Of a DNA stretch of 64,000 bases, positions 44,108-56,627 are shown piece after piece; within the stretch, counting starts at the first letter, position 1; every line of letters starts with the position of its first letter. The notes beneath the pieces were generated by a model that worked only from the letters and a program-made list of their open reading frames with translations, was not told the DNA's origin and did no database searches. Where the stretch lies: NCBI GenBank assembly GCA_029379385.1, contig CM055611.1:18050062-18114061 (forward strand), written 5' to 3'. The position numbers and the translations under genes were made by a program. This DNA is from Quillaja saponaria (lineage: Eukaryota; Streptophyta; Magnoliopsida; Fabales; Quillajaceae).

Positions 44108-44446
44108 CAATGTTTTAAAAATCGAATCAATGATCGATTGGAAAAATTTCTCGGATCTTTGGCCTTTGCAAGTACAATCGAGGAATGAACTAAGAGTCAA
44201 ATTGAATTAGGTCATAAATATATTTAATTATATATTTTAAATCTTATACATATTATATAAATTCTTTTATTAATTATAATTGATAAATACACAAGGAAAC
44301 AAAATCAAAAAATAATAATATTGGTTAAATAATAAGAAAATCACATCACAAATAGTCAAATATAATTTTTAGTAGTTAATACAATAACTGATAGGTTTAT
44401 TATACATCACAAAATTCAAGTTTTAACTAATACATCAAATTAATAA
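44108..44446 (-). mobile_element. hAT-like non-autonomous element, truncated copy 3
   Basis: It begins caatgttttaaaaatcg and runs parallel to the reverse complement of copy 2, sharing the stretch gacctaattc-like to cataaatatatttaatt and later the acaaatagtcaaatat segment. Similarity ends near 44446 inside the element, so one terminus is lost. Its orientation is opposite to the copy at 16495. Confidence 0.65.
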
Positions 44447-44838
44447 GGCTTCATTATACTTTTAGTCTCTATTTCAAAACCGTAAAATGTCATCCCATAA
44501 TTTTTAAAATCATGCAATGTAATCCCTACCGTCAAATTTAACTACAGAATATAATGTCACTAACAGCTGCTTATATGGCTTGTCCAAGTGTCATAACAGA
44601 CAAATAAAAAATTGCCAAGTGTCTTATGGCATAAAATTAAAAAACTATATTAGTATTAATTTTTAAAAGTTTAAAATATAACAACAAAAAGAAGCAAAAA
44701 AACAAAAAGCAAATGCAAACTCCCCCAATTCTAGATCCACTGCAATTCATCCTCACACAATCATGAAGATTCAAACCCATCTCTTTTTTTCCTCTTTGAT
44801 TTCATCAACTTGTTCCCTCAATCTTGATAAGGAACAAC

Positions 44839-45135
44839 ATGGAAACTTTGAGAAGAATTTTGAATTTGAAGGACAGGTCTAGCAAAAGTGTCAAAATAAC
44901 CCTACGGGGAAATTTCTACAACAAGTAAGGTCAAAAGCTACAAGAGATGGTTGGTTTATGGATTTTCCTAACCTAGAGTTCCCTGAGGCTCGTGGCTTAA
45001 GAGACTGGTTTGATCGAGGTGGAATGAATGTTGTTTCTCTATCCATTTCAAGGGAAGTTATAGAAGCAAGACAAGGGATGTCTATTGGGAGGATAAGAAT
45101 GCTGAAGAACAAGAGAGATATGGTGGTAAAGTAGA
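44839..45135 (+). pseudogene. Replication protein A large subunit (RPA70) fragment
   Basis: Two frames together resemble plant replication protein A 70-kDa subunit, the single-stranded DNA-binding factor. The first reads RRILNLKD, then SVKITLRGNFYNK, a stop, and GQKLQEMV (44849-44965), like the family's NLKD...GNFCNKEGQKLQEMV. The second reads FPEARGLRDWFDRGGMN and SLSISRE (about 44985-45070), like FPEAR-LR-WFDREG. The family stretch between them, about 30 residues, is missing. There are no nearby RPA exons, so this is an isolated fragment, perhaps transposon-captured or a truncated processed copy. Homology is judged from memory of the family. Confidence 0.72.
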
Positions 45136-45325
45136 TCTAGGACTTTGGGTTGGGGTGTTTGCATTTGTGCATTTCATTAGCTATAATTTTTTTTTTAATC
45201 CTTTTCAAATTTTTTTTCTGACCAATCTTTTCTGTTATTATTTAAAATTTGTTTTTCAATATTTATATGAAATTGAGTTTTACAAATTTGAGGGGAGTGC
45301 TAAAAGTTATTATTTTCTTTATTGA

Positions 45326-45430
45326 AAATTTCGTAACACTTTAAATAATTACAAATAGTTAGTTTGCCTTCGTCGTTGAATGACCTACAGGTCAAAAAAA
45401 CACAAAGAAAGAGTGAATGTTTAATATGAA
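45326..45430 (-). repeat. RLK 3' flank block
   Basis: The sequence around cactttaaataatta and cgtcgttgaatgac is repeated at 55830-55930. Here it lies about 230 bases beyond the stop codon of the receptor kinase at 45660, which identifies it as the family's downstream flank. Confidence 0.75.
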
Positions 45431-45659
45431 GGTCTACACCTAAAAATAATCACATTTCATCTATGTAATGCACAACATGATTCTACAGACTATATAATTT
45501 AATAATATTTCGAGAATGAATCTGATTACACTTTTTTTATTTATTTGTCTTAAGTAAAAGTACTAGATCAATAGATGAGCTAGTAACAAACTGTTAATCA
45601 AAGTAACAATTTTTATTACTTCTTATTACACTTGGCTAAAACCACATAAGTGAACTTTC

Positions 45660-48177
45660 TTAATGTTGCTCTATTTGATATATTTCTTGGTTAATCAATT
45701 GTTGCACTGAGATTTCATCAAAGGCCTTGGGCAATGATAGTCTAGGAATCATAAATTCCTGAGCCACTTGCTGCATTGACGGCCGAGACTTTGGTTTAGA
45801 GTGTAGGCATGCTAGAGCTAGCGTTACTACAAGAACCACATCTCCACCAATTCTTTGATAGCAAGAAAGAGAAAGGCGTGGGTCCAACACATCCTTTAGC
45901 ATAATGTTTTGAGCAGATGATGTTGATAAAGAGGAAATTAGGTCTCCAGGATGCTTTCCCATCATTGTTTCCAATGCCACCACTCCAAAGCTATAAACAT
46001 CGCACTTTTCAGTCACAACCATTGTGTAGGCCAGCTCTGCAGTAAACTAAACAATTAAAAATATTGTTTGAGCAAACTTGTGATCCCTTAACATTTGGCC
46101 ACAACTTTGATTAGTGTAAGTTTGTTCGATATGTATATCTTATCCTACCTTTGTTCCTTTTAATTCATTTGCTTGTAAATAACTTTTCGAGAGTAATACT
46201 TTGTGCTATTTATGAGTAAACCAAATAAGAATGCTAGGAAAGTAAGAGAATAACCATATATAACATTGGTAGAAGAATAAACTTATACCTGGGGCGACAT
46301 ATCCATAAGTTCCAACTAGTAGAGTTTGATTTGAGGAATCAGGATCAAGGAGTCTAGCTGTCCCAAAATCTGAAACAAAAGCCTCTAATTCTCCATTTAG
46401 CAGAATGTTGTTGCTTGTTATGTCTCGATGAATAATTGTTGGGCTACAGTCATGATGCATGTAAGATAAAGCATGTGCTATGCCTTTGACTATATTCACT
46501 CTCTTGCTCCATGTCAACTGTTCAGCTTCGACATCATTGCTTAAGACACAAAATAAACTTCCTTGTTCCATGTACTCATATACCAGAAACATGCATCTTT
46601 TGTGGAGACAAAAACCATGCAACTTGACAATGTTCCGGTGGAGAATATTTGTTAACATTTTGACCTCATTGCGAAAGCTCCTGTCTAAAGATGGTTCTTG
46701 AGATTCCAAAGGATGAAGTTTCTTCAGTGCAACAATTTTGCCACTTGGAAGTTGTGCTCTGTAAACACTACCATAAGCCCCAGTTCCAATGCAGTGTCTA
46801 ATATCAAAATCCTCTGTTGCGTTGATGATATCTTCATATGCAATTTTCCCATCAAAATTCCATATAGAGAACAAGTCTCCACACTTCATTGTTGTTTCCT
46901 CATCTTTGATATTCTTTTTCATCAAATATCGAGAAATAATCAGAACCCCGAGAAATAGGGCAATGAGACCGATGTCAAATAATATGGCAATGAAGACGGG
47001 GAGAATTATTATTACCCAGTTAAATTTGGTATTTGCCATGATAGCAGGATGTTTGGGTGTGCTTGGGGGATGACATTTAGAAAAAAATATTACTATCTCA
47101 TTATTTAATTCCTCGTTGCCAAAGAATATACTACGTAAAACAGTACAAGTACAATTCTGGTGGAATATGTAAACGCAGGGAATTGTATGACAAAAAGTAA
47201 TCTGGAATTTGTCCACTCAAAGAATTGTATGACAGGTTCAGGTGATTTAGGTAAGCGAGTTCCTTGGGTATACTGCCAGTGAGTTTATTGTAGCTGAGAT
47301 CCAAGTCCTTATGGTTTAGATTCCAAATATTGCTGAATTGGGAGGGAATGCCTCCAGTGAGATGATTTCGGGAGAGGTTCCATACTGAAACATTGAGCTG
47401 TGCGATTTCATGTGGTATTGAACCAAAAAGTTGGTTTGTTGAAAGATCTAGATATTGCAGTTGGGTTAAGTGGGAAAGCTCTAGAGGCAGAATACTCTTT
47501 ATCTTGTTATTTGATAGGTTCAAAATAGATAAATGATGTAATCCATATAAGGACGAAGGAATAGGACCGATGAGGTTGTTTGCACTAAGGTCTAACAAGT
47601 TCAGCTTGTACATCCCACCCAAGGTCTTGGGGATGGTTCCATTGAAGTTATTACCACTTAACTTCAGCGTGACAAGTTTATCATTGAAGTTTGGAGCAGT
47701 ATCATGAAGGAAGAAGTGATCAGACAAATTTAAAGTCCTGAGTTGAGTGAAATTTGCGAGAGATACACCTAGCTTACCTGACAAATTATTATAAGATAGA
47801 TCTAGATGGGTGAGCAGAGGAAGCATACCTATCTCTGCAGGAATACTTCCTGTAAGTCCCATTTCAGTGAGATTCAAATGGACTAAATTGGGGAAGGCAG
47901 TGAAGTTCATCTTCCTCAACTTATCTCCCACATGAATTGTTTGAGATGGTGGAGATATCTTTACAATGCTCCCATTAACATTGCATCCAATACCAGGCCA
48001 TTTGCAATGGTTTGAGATGTTGTAAACAGTGTCATCCCACCACTGACTGCTCAGCAAAGCCTTCGCTTCATAATCTATGGATGTTGCAATAGTAGTACTA
48101 ATAGAACCAAGGCAAAAGGCAAAGATGAACCATTTTACAAGCACTATCAAATTAGAAATGAAGGAGGAGGATGCCAT
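45660..48177 (-). pseudogene. MIK2-like LRR receptor kinase, nearly complete (unit C)
   Basis: This is the best-preserved unit of the array. The ATG at 48177 is preferred over 48189 because it aligns with the MASSS/MSSS starts of the paralogues. Order on the minus strand: signal peptide, N-terminal cap with WPGIGC, about nine LRRs with LDLS-N-L-G-IP repeats, a membrane segment (about 46930-47030), then kinase exon 1 to 46289 and exon 2 45660-46036, with a GT-AG intron. Kinase motifs IGTGAYGSVY, HRDITSNN and SDFGTARLL are intact, as is the C-lobe with DVYSFGV. One base is inserted near 47151 relative to the paralogue at 53.87 kb (gaattgtac versus gaattgta), which puts the ectodomain and the membrane-kinase part in different frames. 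If real, this truncates the receptor to a secreted ectodomain. An assembly indel is equally possible. Confidence 0.87.
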
Positions 48178-48760
48178 GTTTGATATCACTGCGTTTAATT
48201 CAATCGCAGCTTCGGAAACTTTATTGCAGGGGCATCGCTAACTTGGCAGTGTTACATTGGCCAGTTGACTCGTGTAGGGCTTCACATTGAAAAGTACAAG
48301 TCAAGCTCTGCTTCCATTTTGCCCTGTTCTTCCAATGAAAAACCACCGTGCATAATAATTTCATTATTACTTAACTTGCTAAGGGCTCATATTGAAATTG
48401 TATTTTTGAGCTTAGTTTAATAAACGAGCTAAGTTTCATTTTTATAAAACTAAACCCATAAATTCTCAAACTTAACTCTATTAATAAAATTTAATATTTA
48501 TTTATTATTTTAATAATAAATATTGCTTCCTTTGCTAGAACAAAATTATTATTTCGCGTGGTATGAGGGACAGTAGAGGTCAAGATTCTCATAAATGAGA
48601 AGTGGTCCTCTAATTTCTTAATTGATCCTTCTTTTTTTTCCCTCAATTCTTCTAATCGCGTTGTTGAACTTTCCTATGGAAAAAACACGTAGTACCTTGA
48701 ACTGATGTTGAAATTTACAGGTCAAGATTCTCATAAATGAGAGCCACTCCTTTGTCTCCC
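48178..48760 (-). repeat. 5' flank block of the 45-48 kb receptor kinase
   Basis: Starting at the ATG, the block has aattcaatcgcagcttc, the aacttggc...cattggccagttgac stretch and, from 48560, the gggacagtagaggtcaagat segment. The same order occurs at 34845-35400, and parts recur at 51383-51515, 54780-54960 and 63660-64000. It likely carries the promoter. Confidence 0.7.
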
Positions 48761-48927
48761 CGTCATTGCATTATTGCTCAAATTCTTCCAATCACATTGT
48801 TGATGGAAAAAATATATATATATATATGGTTAGAACTTGGAACCTTGCACTGTTGTTGAAGTCTAGTCTATTTGTCTTTAGCAGCAAGTTCCTTTTTTTT
48901 TTTTTTTTTCAGATGTTTATTTCGCCT

Positions 48928-49598
48928 TTAATAAGGAGGGATAGTACTCCTTATCTTGCTATTTGATAGGTCCAGCTCTTTCAGACCTTTCAAATTTCCA
49001 ATTTTGGGATCTATGGAACCACTGACGTCATTTGCACTAAGGTCTAACAAGTTCAGGAATAATATCCCACTCAAGGTCTCAGGGATGGTTCTATTGAAGC
49101 TGTTGCCACTCAACTCAGCGACAAGTCTATCATTGAACTTTTTTAGTAGATAAGGAATATCATAAAGTATGAAATCAGAAAAATATAAAGTCTGAGTGAA
49201 ATTTGCGAGTGATACACCTAGCTCACCTGATAGATTATTATAAGATAGGTCTAGATGGGTGAGCTTAGGAAGTATACCTATCTCTGCTGGAATACTTCCC
49301 GTAAGTTCAATTTCAGTGAGATTCAAATGGACTAAATTGGGGAAGGCACTGAAGTTCGTCTTCCTCAAATGCTCCCATGAACATTACATCCAATACCAGG
49401 CCATTGGCAATGGTTTGACATGTTGTAACCAGTGTCGTACCACCACTGACTGCTCAGCAAAGCCTTTGCTTCATCATTTATGAATGTTGCAATAGTAGAA
49501 GTACTAATAGCGCCTATAGCAATAGCACTAAAGCAAAAGGCAAAGATGGCCCATACTATTACCACTATCAAATTGGGAATGAAGAAGAAGGATGACAT
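48928..49598 (-). pseudogene. LRR-RLK N-terminal fragment (unit D)
   Basis: It starts at 49598 with a signal peptide (MSSFFFIPNL) and the WPGIGC cap. It then loses about 46 bases relative to unit C: sequence jumps from GGGAGCATT directly to TGAGGAAGA near 49370. That removes the VKISPPS...VGDKL part and shifts the frame. About five LRRs follow to 48928, where similarity stops. No membrane segment or kinase follows. Immediately below, 48720-48925 matches upstream flank sequence of another unit, so the break is a rearrangement junction. Confidence 0.85.
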
Positions 49599-50930
49599 GC
49601 TTGACTAAACTGCCTTCAATTCAATGACAGCTTCAGGTTTATATTTACATTATTAATTGCTTTTTGTCCGGAAACTTCATAGCAGTGCATTACTACCTAT
49701 TTCTGCCGTCTAACATGGGGCAGTAGAGTAGTCCAGAAGTCTGAGTCTAACATAAAAAGGCAAAGATGGCCCATATAATTGATGTGTTGTAATTGGTGAA
49801 ATATACGTAGCTACTCAGTGCTTTCACATATATATACCATGAGTCACCCCAAGGTTCACTTCGAGTCAAGGTGGTAATAGTACTCTGCCCGTTGTTCAAG
49901 TCTAGATTAAGTAGTAATAATTAAGAGAAAAATCATATCTAAAATTTTGGCAAAACAATATTTACTGCCCCGATGTTTTATAAATATTTTTCAATTTATT
50001 TTATTCTATCTTAACTCTATAAATGTTTTAAAAAATTATTAATATGTTTAAATTTTTAATCTTTTTTAAAATATTCAAATCATCACAAACCTTAATTTTA
50101 TGATTTTTAGAGAGCTAATGAAAAAAATGAGTGGGAGAGAGGATGCATGAGAGAGTAATAAGGGAAACAATATTAGATAAATGAAAATATAATCATTTTT
50201 TTTTCTTTTTTTTTTTTTCCTCCAAACTTAATATACATTAGTGATTTTTACTCAAAATTTTAATGGAGTTAGTTTAGAGAAACCAATTATTGACATTTTA
50301 AAATTATGATAAAAAAAAATTTTAGAATGAAATTGCAAAATGTGTTATATTAAAAAAAATAAATGTACCAATAAAGGTTGGGTACAGTGATAAACATTTT
50401 CAATAAATCTTTAAGTTTATATTCTATAAAACTTACTTTTAAGATTTCTTCTAAATACTTTAAATTGAATTATTTTAATCTTTTTTCTTTTCTTTTTTCT
50501 TTTACCTTTTTTATATTTAATTTTTAAGTTTAAAACACTGATTAAGTGAAATTAGTTTTTAAAAAATCATATAACATAAAATTAGAAAGTTAATTGATTC
50601 ATTATATAATCAAATGGAATAATAAAGATTTTCAAAAACTTATAAAAAGTTCTCATTATGTCATTGTTTATTTTATTTAATTTGTGGTTAAAATATGTTC
50701 GAGTTACAAATGATTAATTTAATGCTTTAATAATATTTAGAAATAGAAGGTAGTATCTAACAATACATATCAGATTTAAATCAAGACATTCGTGAAAACT
50801 AGCTTTTTCAAAATTATTTGAAATAATTAAAGATCGTTGCAAATGTGATGGTGTTTGAATTAAACAGTAATATATATCATTTTCCTTAATCATCATCAAA
50901 AATCAATTAATTTTCTTATGAATTTCATTT
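49599..50930 (-). repeat. 5' flank block of unit D
   Basis: It contains, in order, the tatttacattattaattgctttt segment, catagcagtgcattac, the tatacgtagctactcag segment, gagagaggatgcatgag and the tcaattaattttcttatgaattt segment near 50900. The second half is closely matched by 62750-63610. Confidence 0.75.
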
Positions 50931-51382
50931 GTGATGCTAGGCACAATTTATCAACAAACAGACAATAAATTTAATTAATCCTTCAGGGGAAGAAATTCTT
51001 CTCTAAATCTCAAGTTTTTGCAACTATAAGAATTTTCGTACTTCTGATTTAAAATTTCCCCATTAATTATGGATTCCACTACAATTCTATAAAATCATGT
51101 TCTAGTTCCAAAATCCTTAATATGAAAATATAGTTTTTGTAATACAATATTACTCAAATAAAATATAAACCTATAAAAATTTAGGTAAGAGGATGTATGA
51201 GTTAATACATTCAAACCATGATAACAAATGTCATAACATATATAGATAGAGATGTAGTGTACATAAATTCTTATGTTCAAGTCCCCATCTGATGTTATGC
51301 GGATATTTTCTCTATATTTATGATTTGTTATTTCTACTCATAAGTTATTTTTTCTTGGCTTTTTTTTTTTTTTTTTTTTTTG
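50931..51382. other. AT-rich spacer
   Basis: No coding match is seen. A T-run lies at about 51360-51380. Confidence 0.4.
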
Positions 51383-52290
51383 AGTGGCATGAGGGGCAGT
51401 AGAGGTCAAGATTCTCATAAATGGGAAGTGGTCCTTTTTTCCCCTCAATTATTCCAATTACGTTGTTGAACTTTCCTGCTTTGGTACCAATGAAGGAAAA
51501 AACGAGGAGCATTCGAGGTCTAGTAGGCCTCCAAGTATCTAAGAAGTTTGTGCAAAAAGTAACCTATGCAATTTTTCATAAAGGCAACCCTCTCAAATTT
51601 TATGAGTTAAGTATCGATTTCTTATTTATATTTAGGCTTAATTATTATTTTAATCTCTCAAGATTGTATTCTTTTTAATTTAGTCATCCAGGTATATTTT
51701 TAGTCAATTTCATCATCTAGAATTCAGAATTTTTTAAATAATCTTCATTCTCTCATTTTTATGTTATGCTTAAAGTAATTTTACATAATTTAATAATAAA
51801 ATAACCAAAAATATTTTGCAAGATATAAAAATAATTTATGCACATTATTATCTTTATGTCAAATGTGATTATTTCGTAATTCATAACTTGTAAACGGAAG
51901 AATGCAACTTGATTAGGAAATTTTGAATCTTCAAGGATAAAATTAACTGAGGAGATTCTTGACAAACTGAACTGAAAATTGATATAATCCTGAAACATCA
52001 AAACAGTAATATAAGCCTTATATTTATTTCATTTGATTAGTTATTTCCAAATAGAGCTGCTAAGTACAAGTATGGCTGCCTTGTAAAAGTGGTGGGTGTC
52101 ATTGTGCTCACTGTAGGAATTAAGACTTTAAGAACCGCAGGCCTTTTGTCGATTGGAGGCAGATGGTGTGGTTAAAAAAACATATAATAAACACATCTTT
52201 GTTGTGTTGATTGTTACTTAAAAAACAGACTATCTACCACAGACAGACTACTAGAATGTGGTTGCCAAAGCAGCACAAACCTTCTTTCTA
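51383..52290 (-). repeat. RLK flank mosaic (R1 block and 3' flank of unit E)
   Basis: 51383-51515 matches the 35204 and 48560 blocks (ggcagtagaggtcaagattc). 51517-51620 and 52026-52290 match 34296-34845. An unrelated AT-rich piece of about 400 bases (51620-52020) interrupts the copy here. The 3' flank ends next to the stop codon of the kinase at 52381. Confidence 0.72.
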
Positions 52291-52380
52291 TTAGAGATAA
52301 AGGAAGCATATGAGGAATCATAGTTGGCTAAACCACATAACTAGCTAAACTTGAAGGCAATTTTTGTCTTCTTGAAATAT

Positions 52381-54640
52381 TTATTGATTCACCAATTGCA
52401 GCACTGAAATTTCATCAAAAGGTTTCGGAAAAGATAGTCTAGAAATAAAAAATTCCTGAGCCACTTGTTGCATTGAAGGACGAGAATTTGGATTAGAATG
52501 GATACACGCTAGAGCCAATGCCATAACAAGAACCACATCCCTACCAATTCTTTGATAGGAAGGAAGTGGAAGGCGTGGATCCAAAACATCCTCTAGCATA
52601 ATGTTATGAGCATATGATGTTGATAAAGAAGAAATTAGCTCTTCAAGATGCTTTCCCATCATTGCTTCCAATGCCACCACTCAAAAGCTATAAACATCGC
52701 ATTTTTCGGTTACAATCATTGTGTAGTCTAGTTCTGCAATGAACCAAACAACTAAAAAATATGTTTGAAGAAACTTACATCTTCTTGCATCTCCCCTCCT
52801 CCACCATTCCAAAAAAAAAAAAAATTCTCCATATATCCTTTTTTTTTTCTCCTTGTTCCCTTACCATTTGGCCTATACTTTAATTAATGTAATATTTCAA
52901 GATATGTATTCATAATCCTAACTTTGCTGGAATAATGCTTCCTAATGAATGTTCTGTTATGGGAACCAATTAGGAACGTTAGGAAAATAATTATAGAAAA
53001 ACCATGTGTGGAATTGGTAGAAGAATAAACTGATACTTGGGGCAATATATCCATAAGTTCCAACAAGTGGAGTTTGATTGGAGGAATCTGGATCAAGGAG
53101 TCTAGCTGTCCCAAAGTCAGAGACAAAAGCCACTAATTCTGATTTCATCAGAATGTTGCTGCTTGAAACATCTCTATGAATAATGGTTGGTGTACAGTCA
53201 TGACGCATGTAAGATAAAGCATGTGCTATGCCTTTCACAATATTCACTCTTTTGGTCCAGTTCAACTCTTTAGCTTTAACATCACTCCTTAACATGCAAA
53301 ATAAATTTCCTTGTTCCATGTACTCATAAACCAGAAACATGCAACTTTTGTGGAAGCAGAACCCATGCACCTTTACAATGTTCCGGTGGCGAATCTCTAT
53401 TAATATCTTGACCTCATTGCGAAAACTCCTGTCATAAGATGGGTCTTGAGATTCCAAACAACGAAGTTTCTTCAAGGCAACGATTTTTCCATTAGGAAGT
53501 TGTGCTCTATAAACACTACCATAAGCTCCATTCCAATGCAATATCTGATATCAAAGTCCTCTGTTGCTTCAATGATGTCTTCAAATGCCATTTTCTCGTC
53601 ATAGTTCCATATTGAGAACAAGTCTCCATCCTTTCTTGTTGTTTCCACATATTTGGTCTTCTTTTTAACTAAATATCGAAAAATCGCAAGAAATAAAATG
53701 GCAAGGAGACTGATGACGGGGAGAATTATGTTTGCCCATTAAAATTTCGTACTTGATGAACCAACAATGGTAGCAGGAAGTATGGGTATGCTTGGGGAAT
53801 CACATTTAGAAGAAAATACTAATATCTCATGATCTAATTCCTTGTTACCAATGAATATGCTACGTACAATAGTGCAATACAATTCATGTCTTTCTAACAA
53901 AGTAATGTAGAACAGAAAGCGTTCGGGAATGTCTCCACTCAAAGAATTGTATGATAGGTTCAGGTGATAGTATCCGTATCCTAAGTCCTTTGGTATATTG
54001 CCACTCAGATTATTGTAGCTAAGATCTAAGTCAATTAAGAAGCCTAGTCCAACTGGTATCTCTCAGGTGATTAAGTTACAAGACAGGTTCAGTGAATAAA
54101 GGTTGTTGAGCTTTTCAATTTCGGGTTGTATTAAATCAAAAAGTTGATTTGATGAAAGATCTAAAAACTTCAATTGGGTTAAGTGAGAAAGCTCTTGAGG
54201 AATAATACTCCTTAGTCCTTATCTTGTTTCTTGATAGGTCCAGCTTTTCCAATTTTGGGATCTAAGGAACCATTGATTTCATTTGAAGAAAGGTTCAGAG
54301 AAGTTAAATGAGTTAATTCAAACAAGGATGAAGGAATAGGACCGTCTAGATTGTTGGCATTGAGATCTAACCATCTTAGATTTGTCAAATTTTCTAATTT
54401 GATGGAATGGAACCATTTATTTTGTTGGAAGTGTAGTTCAAACCTTATAATTGAGTCAAATGGCCTATGGTTGAAGGGATTGGACCAATCAGCCGGTTCA
54501 AACCTAGATCCAACATCTCCAAACTATCTAGATTCATCATCTATGGATGTTGCAATAGCAGCAGCAGCAAGGCTAAAGACTGAGATGGCCAATGGTACTA
54601 TTACCACTATCAAATTGGAAATGAAGGAACTGCGTGACAT
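52381..54640 (-). pseudogene. LRR-RLK with many lesions (unit E)
   Basis: The ATG at 54640 opens a good signal peptide (MSRSSFISNL). The N-terminal cap is then deleted, and only scrambled LRR remnants span 53950-54540. A stop (TAA, 53739-53741) lies at the start of the membrane segment. In the kinase one base is missing in the glycine-rich loop near 53534 (GGAAtGGAGC against GGAACTGGAGC). The last exon base before the intron is A, so the usual APE motif would read APK. A TGA (52681-52683) replaces the Gly codon in the DVYSFG motif. HRDVSSSN and SDFG are kept. The C-lobe frame is open to the stop at 52381. It is a clear pseudogene. Confidence 0.9.
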
Positions 54641-55829
54641 ACTTGATTTCACTGCCTTCAATTGAATTGCAGCTCCAGGTATATATTTACATTATTTAAG
54701 GTGGTACATCAACAGCATTAATCACTAACTTGGCCGTGTAACATGGGACAGCTGGGTAGTGTATAAGTCAAGGTCTAGCTCACATTGAATTTACAGGTTA
54801 AGATTCTCATGAATGGGAACCACTCCTTTGGTTCCCCGTAATTGCGGAACTGCTTCCTTTTTCCCTTTTAACTGACACTAAGATTATTGCTCAAATTCTT
54901 CCAATCACGTTTTGAATTTTCTTGCTTTGGTACTGTCGTTGAAGTCTAGTCTATTTGTCTTTAGCCGAAAATTCTTTTCTTTTTCTTATTTCAGATGTTT
55001 ATTTTTCTTTCTTCGGTTTTATTTTTCTGAAATAGTAAATAACAATATTTGGTAAAATCGTCATTTTTGTTTTTTACAGGTGTATCAAAAAACTCACTAA
55101 TTCCTTATTAGAAGGCATTTACAAGTTTAATATTGTAGTAACAGACAGTTCTTTTACACATCTTTATTTTTTTTTATTTTTTTTTTTCAGTATTTACCTC
55201 ATTATTTGACTATGCATAACATGAATATTAAAAAGTAACATCTAAAATGAAATTTTCGTTTCTTTTGTCTTTTGTCTTTTTATTCTATTATTTTTATCAT
55301 TTACCCATTATAAATAAAATTTTCGAATCTTATTGAAGACTGTAATATATATATATATTTTTTTATATATTCATAAAATTTTGTCTCATGGTGGATATAT
55401 AGCTTTAGAAAAATTTTAAAAGATATATATGAAAAGAGTTTTAAAATGTGATTATAATCCTAGTTGTTTGTGGACCATTTGTTGGTGATTACACTCACTG
55501 ATTTTTTTTTAAAATGTGACAATGAATTACAGAATAAGAATCTGAAGTAATAATTAACTTTTCTCGACAACCGTACATAATAAGAAAATATAACTGAATT
55601 TTATCAATTAGCCTTTCTTTTTCTTTTTCTATCCTTTTCTGTGCATGTTGTTTCACTCTTAGTTTTATAAATAATAATTTTAAAAACACGAAAATAAAAA
55701 AATTCCTAACATCATCTGGTTCAAGATTGTGAAGTAAATATTTTTACCCCAACAATAAAAACTACAGCTACTTCTCAATTTGACTAAAAGTCTTTTCTTT
55801 TCTTTTTTTTTTTTTTTTTTTTTTTTTTT
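54641..55829. repeat. 5' flank of unit E and spacer
   Basis: 54655-54970 holds the family flank: attgaattgcagctcc, aacttggccgtgtaacatggg, gttaagattctcatgaatggg, and ctagtctatttgtctttagc, the last also at 48862-48890. From about 55000 it becomes AT-rich spacer with T-runs, ending in a long T-run at about 55805-55829. Confidence 0.6.
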
Positions 55830-55930
55830 GAAATTTCATAACACTTTAAATAATTATATATAGTTAGTTTGCTTTCGTCGTTGAATGACTTATAAGTGAA
55901 AAAATAATCTTTTGAGTTTTGATTAAACGT
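55830..55930 (-). repeat. RLK 3' flank block, second copy
   Basis: It matches 45326-45430 (cactttaaataatta, cgtcgttgaatgac). It identifies the downstream border of the receptor-kinase unit at 56-57 kb, whose kinase is missing. Confidence 0.75.
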
Positions 55931-55933
55931 TTA

Positions 55934-56627
55934 ATATGGAGTGCAATTTCAGTAAAACTAGAGGAGGCCCGAATGATATAATTTTAGACGGTCAGACAAT
56001 CCCTACCAAGGATGTGTTTAAGTATTTAGGGTCATTTATACAAAAAGATGGTGCAATTGAGCATGATGTAAACCATAGGATTAAGGCAGGGTGTGTGAAG
56101 TGGCGGAGTGCTTCGGGAGTTTTATGTGATCCTAAAATCCCGAATAGATTGAAAGGGAAATTTTATAAGTCGGCAGTGAGACCAGCTATGTTGTATGGTA
56201 CCGAATGTTGGGCAGTTAAGAAGCAACATTCGCATAAGATGGGAGTAGCCGAAATGAGAATGTTAAGATGGATGACAGGACATACAAGAAATGATAGAAT
56301 AAGAAATGAGGAGATTCGTAGGAAGGTGGAAGTAGCACCTATTGAGGAGAAAATGAGGGAGAATCGTCTACGTTGGTTTGGACACATCCAACGTCGGCCA
56401 ATGGACGCAGTAGTTAAGCAAGGTGACATGGTCCAGGTGCCAGGTGTTAGACGGGGAAAGGGGAGACCGAAACTTACATGGGGGACAGTCATCGAGAAAG
56501 ATATGGTTGTACTAGGAATTAATGAAAATCTTGTCTTGGATCGATGCGAATGAAGGAAAAGGATTCATATAGCCGACCCCAACTAGTTTGGGATTTTAAG
56601 GCTTAGTTGAGTTGAGTTGAGTTGAGT
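55934..56627 (+). mobile_element. RTE-type LINE, 3' third
   Basis: The plus-strand ORF (55936-56553, 205 codons) is the C-terminal part of an RTE reverse transcriptase: MECNFSKT, VFKYLGSFIQKDG, RPAMLYGTECWAVKK, MRMLRWMTGHTRNDRIRNE and LRWFGHIQRRP, all typical blocks. It is followed by the RTE 3' end with cccaactagtttggga and a ttgag-repeat tail up to about 56627. The 5' part is missing from the MECNF block on, as in a 5'-truncated insertion. No target-site duplication was found. The left flank is RLK downstream sequence and the right flank is RLK membrane-segment sequence, so bases between were lost. Confidence 0.9.

Noticed and set aside
46480..47073. Several plus-strand ORFs antisense to the kinase at 46-47 kb
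   Set aside because: They mirror the conserved kinase codons on the other strand and have no family motif.
54351..54665. 104-codon plus-strand ORF at 54.4-54.7 kb
   Set aside because: It lies antisense to the N-terminus of RLK unit E and has no motif of its own. It is a shadow of the pseudogene.
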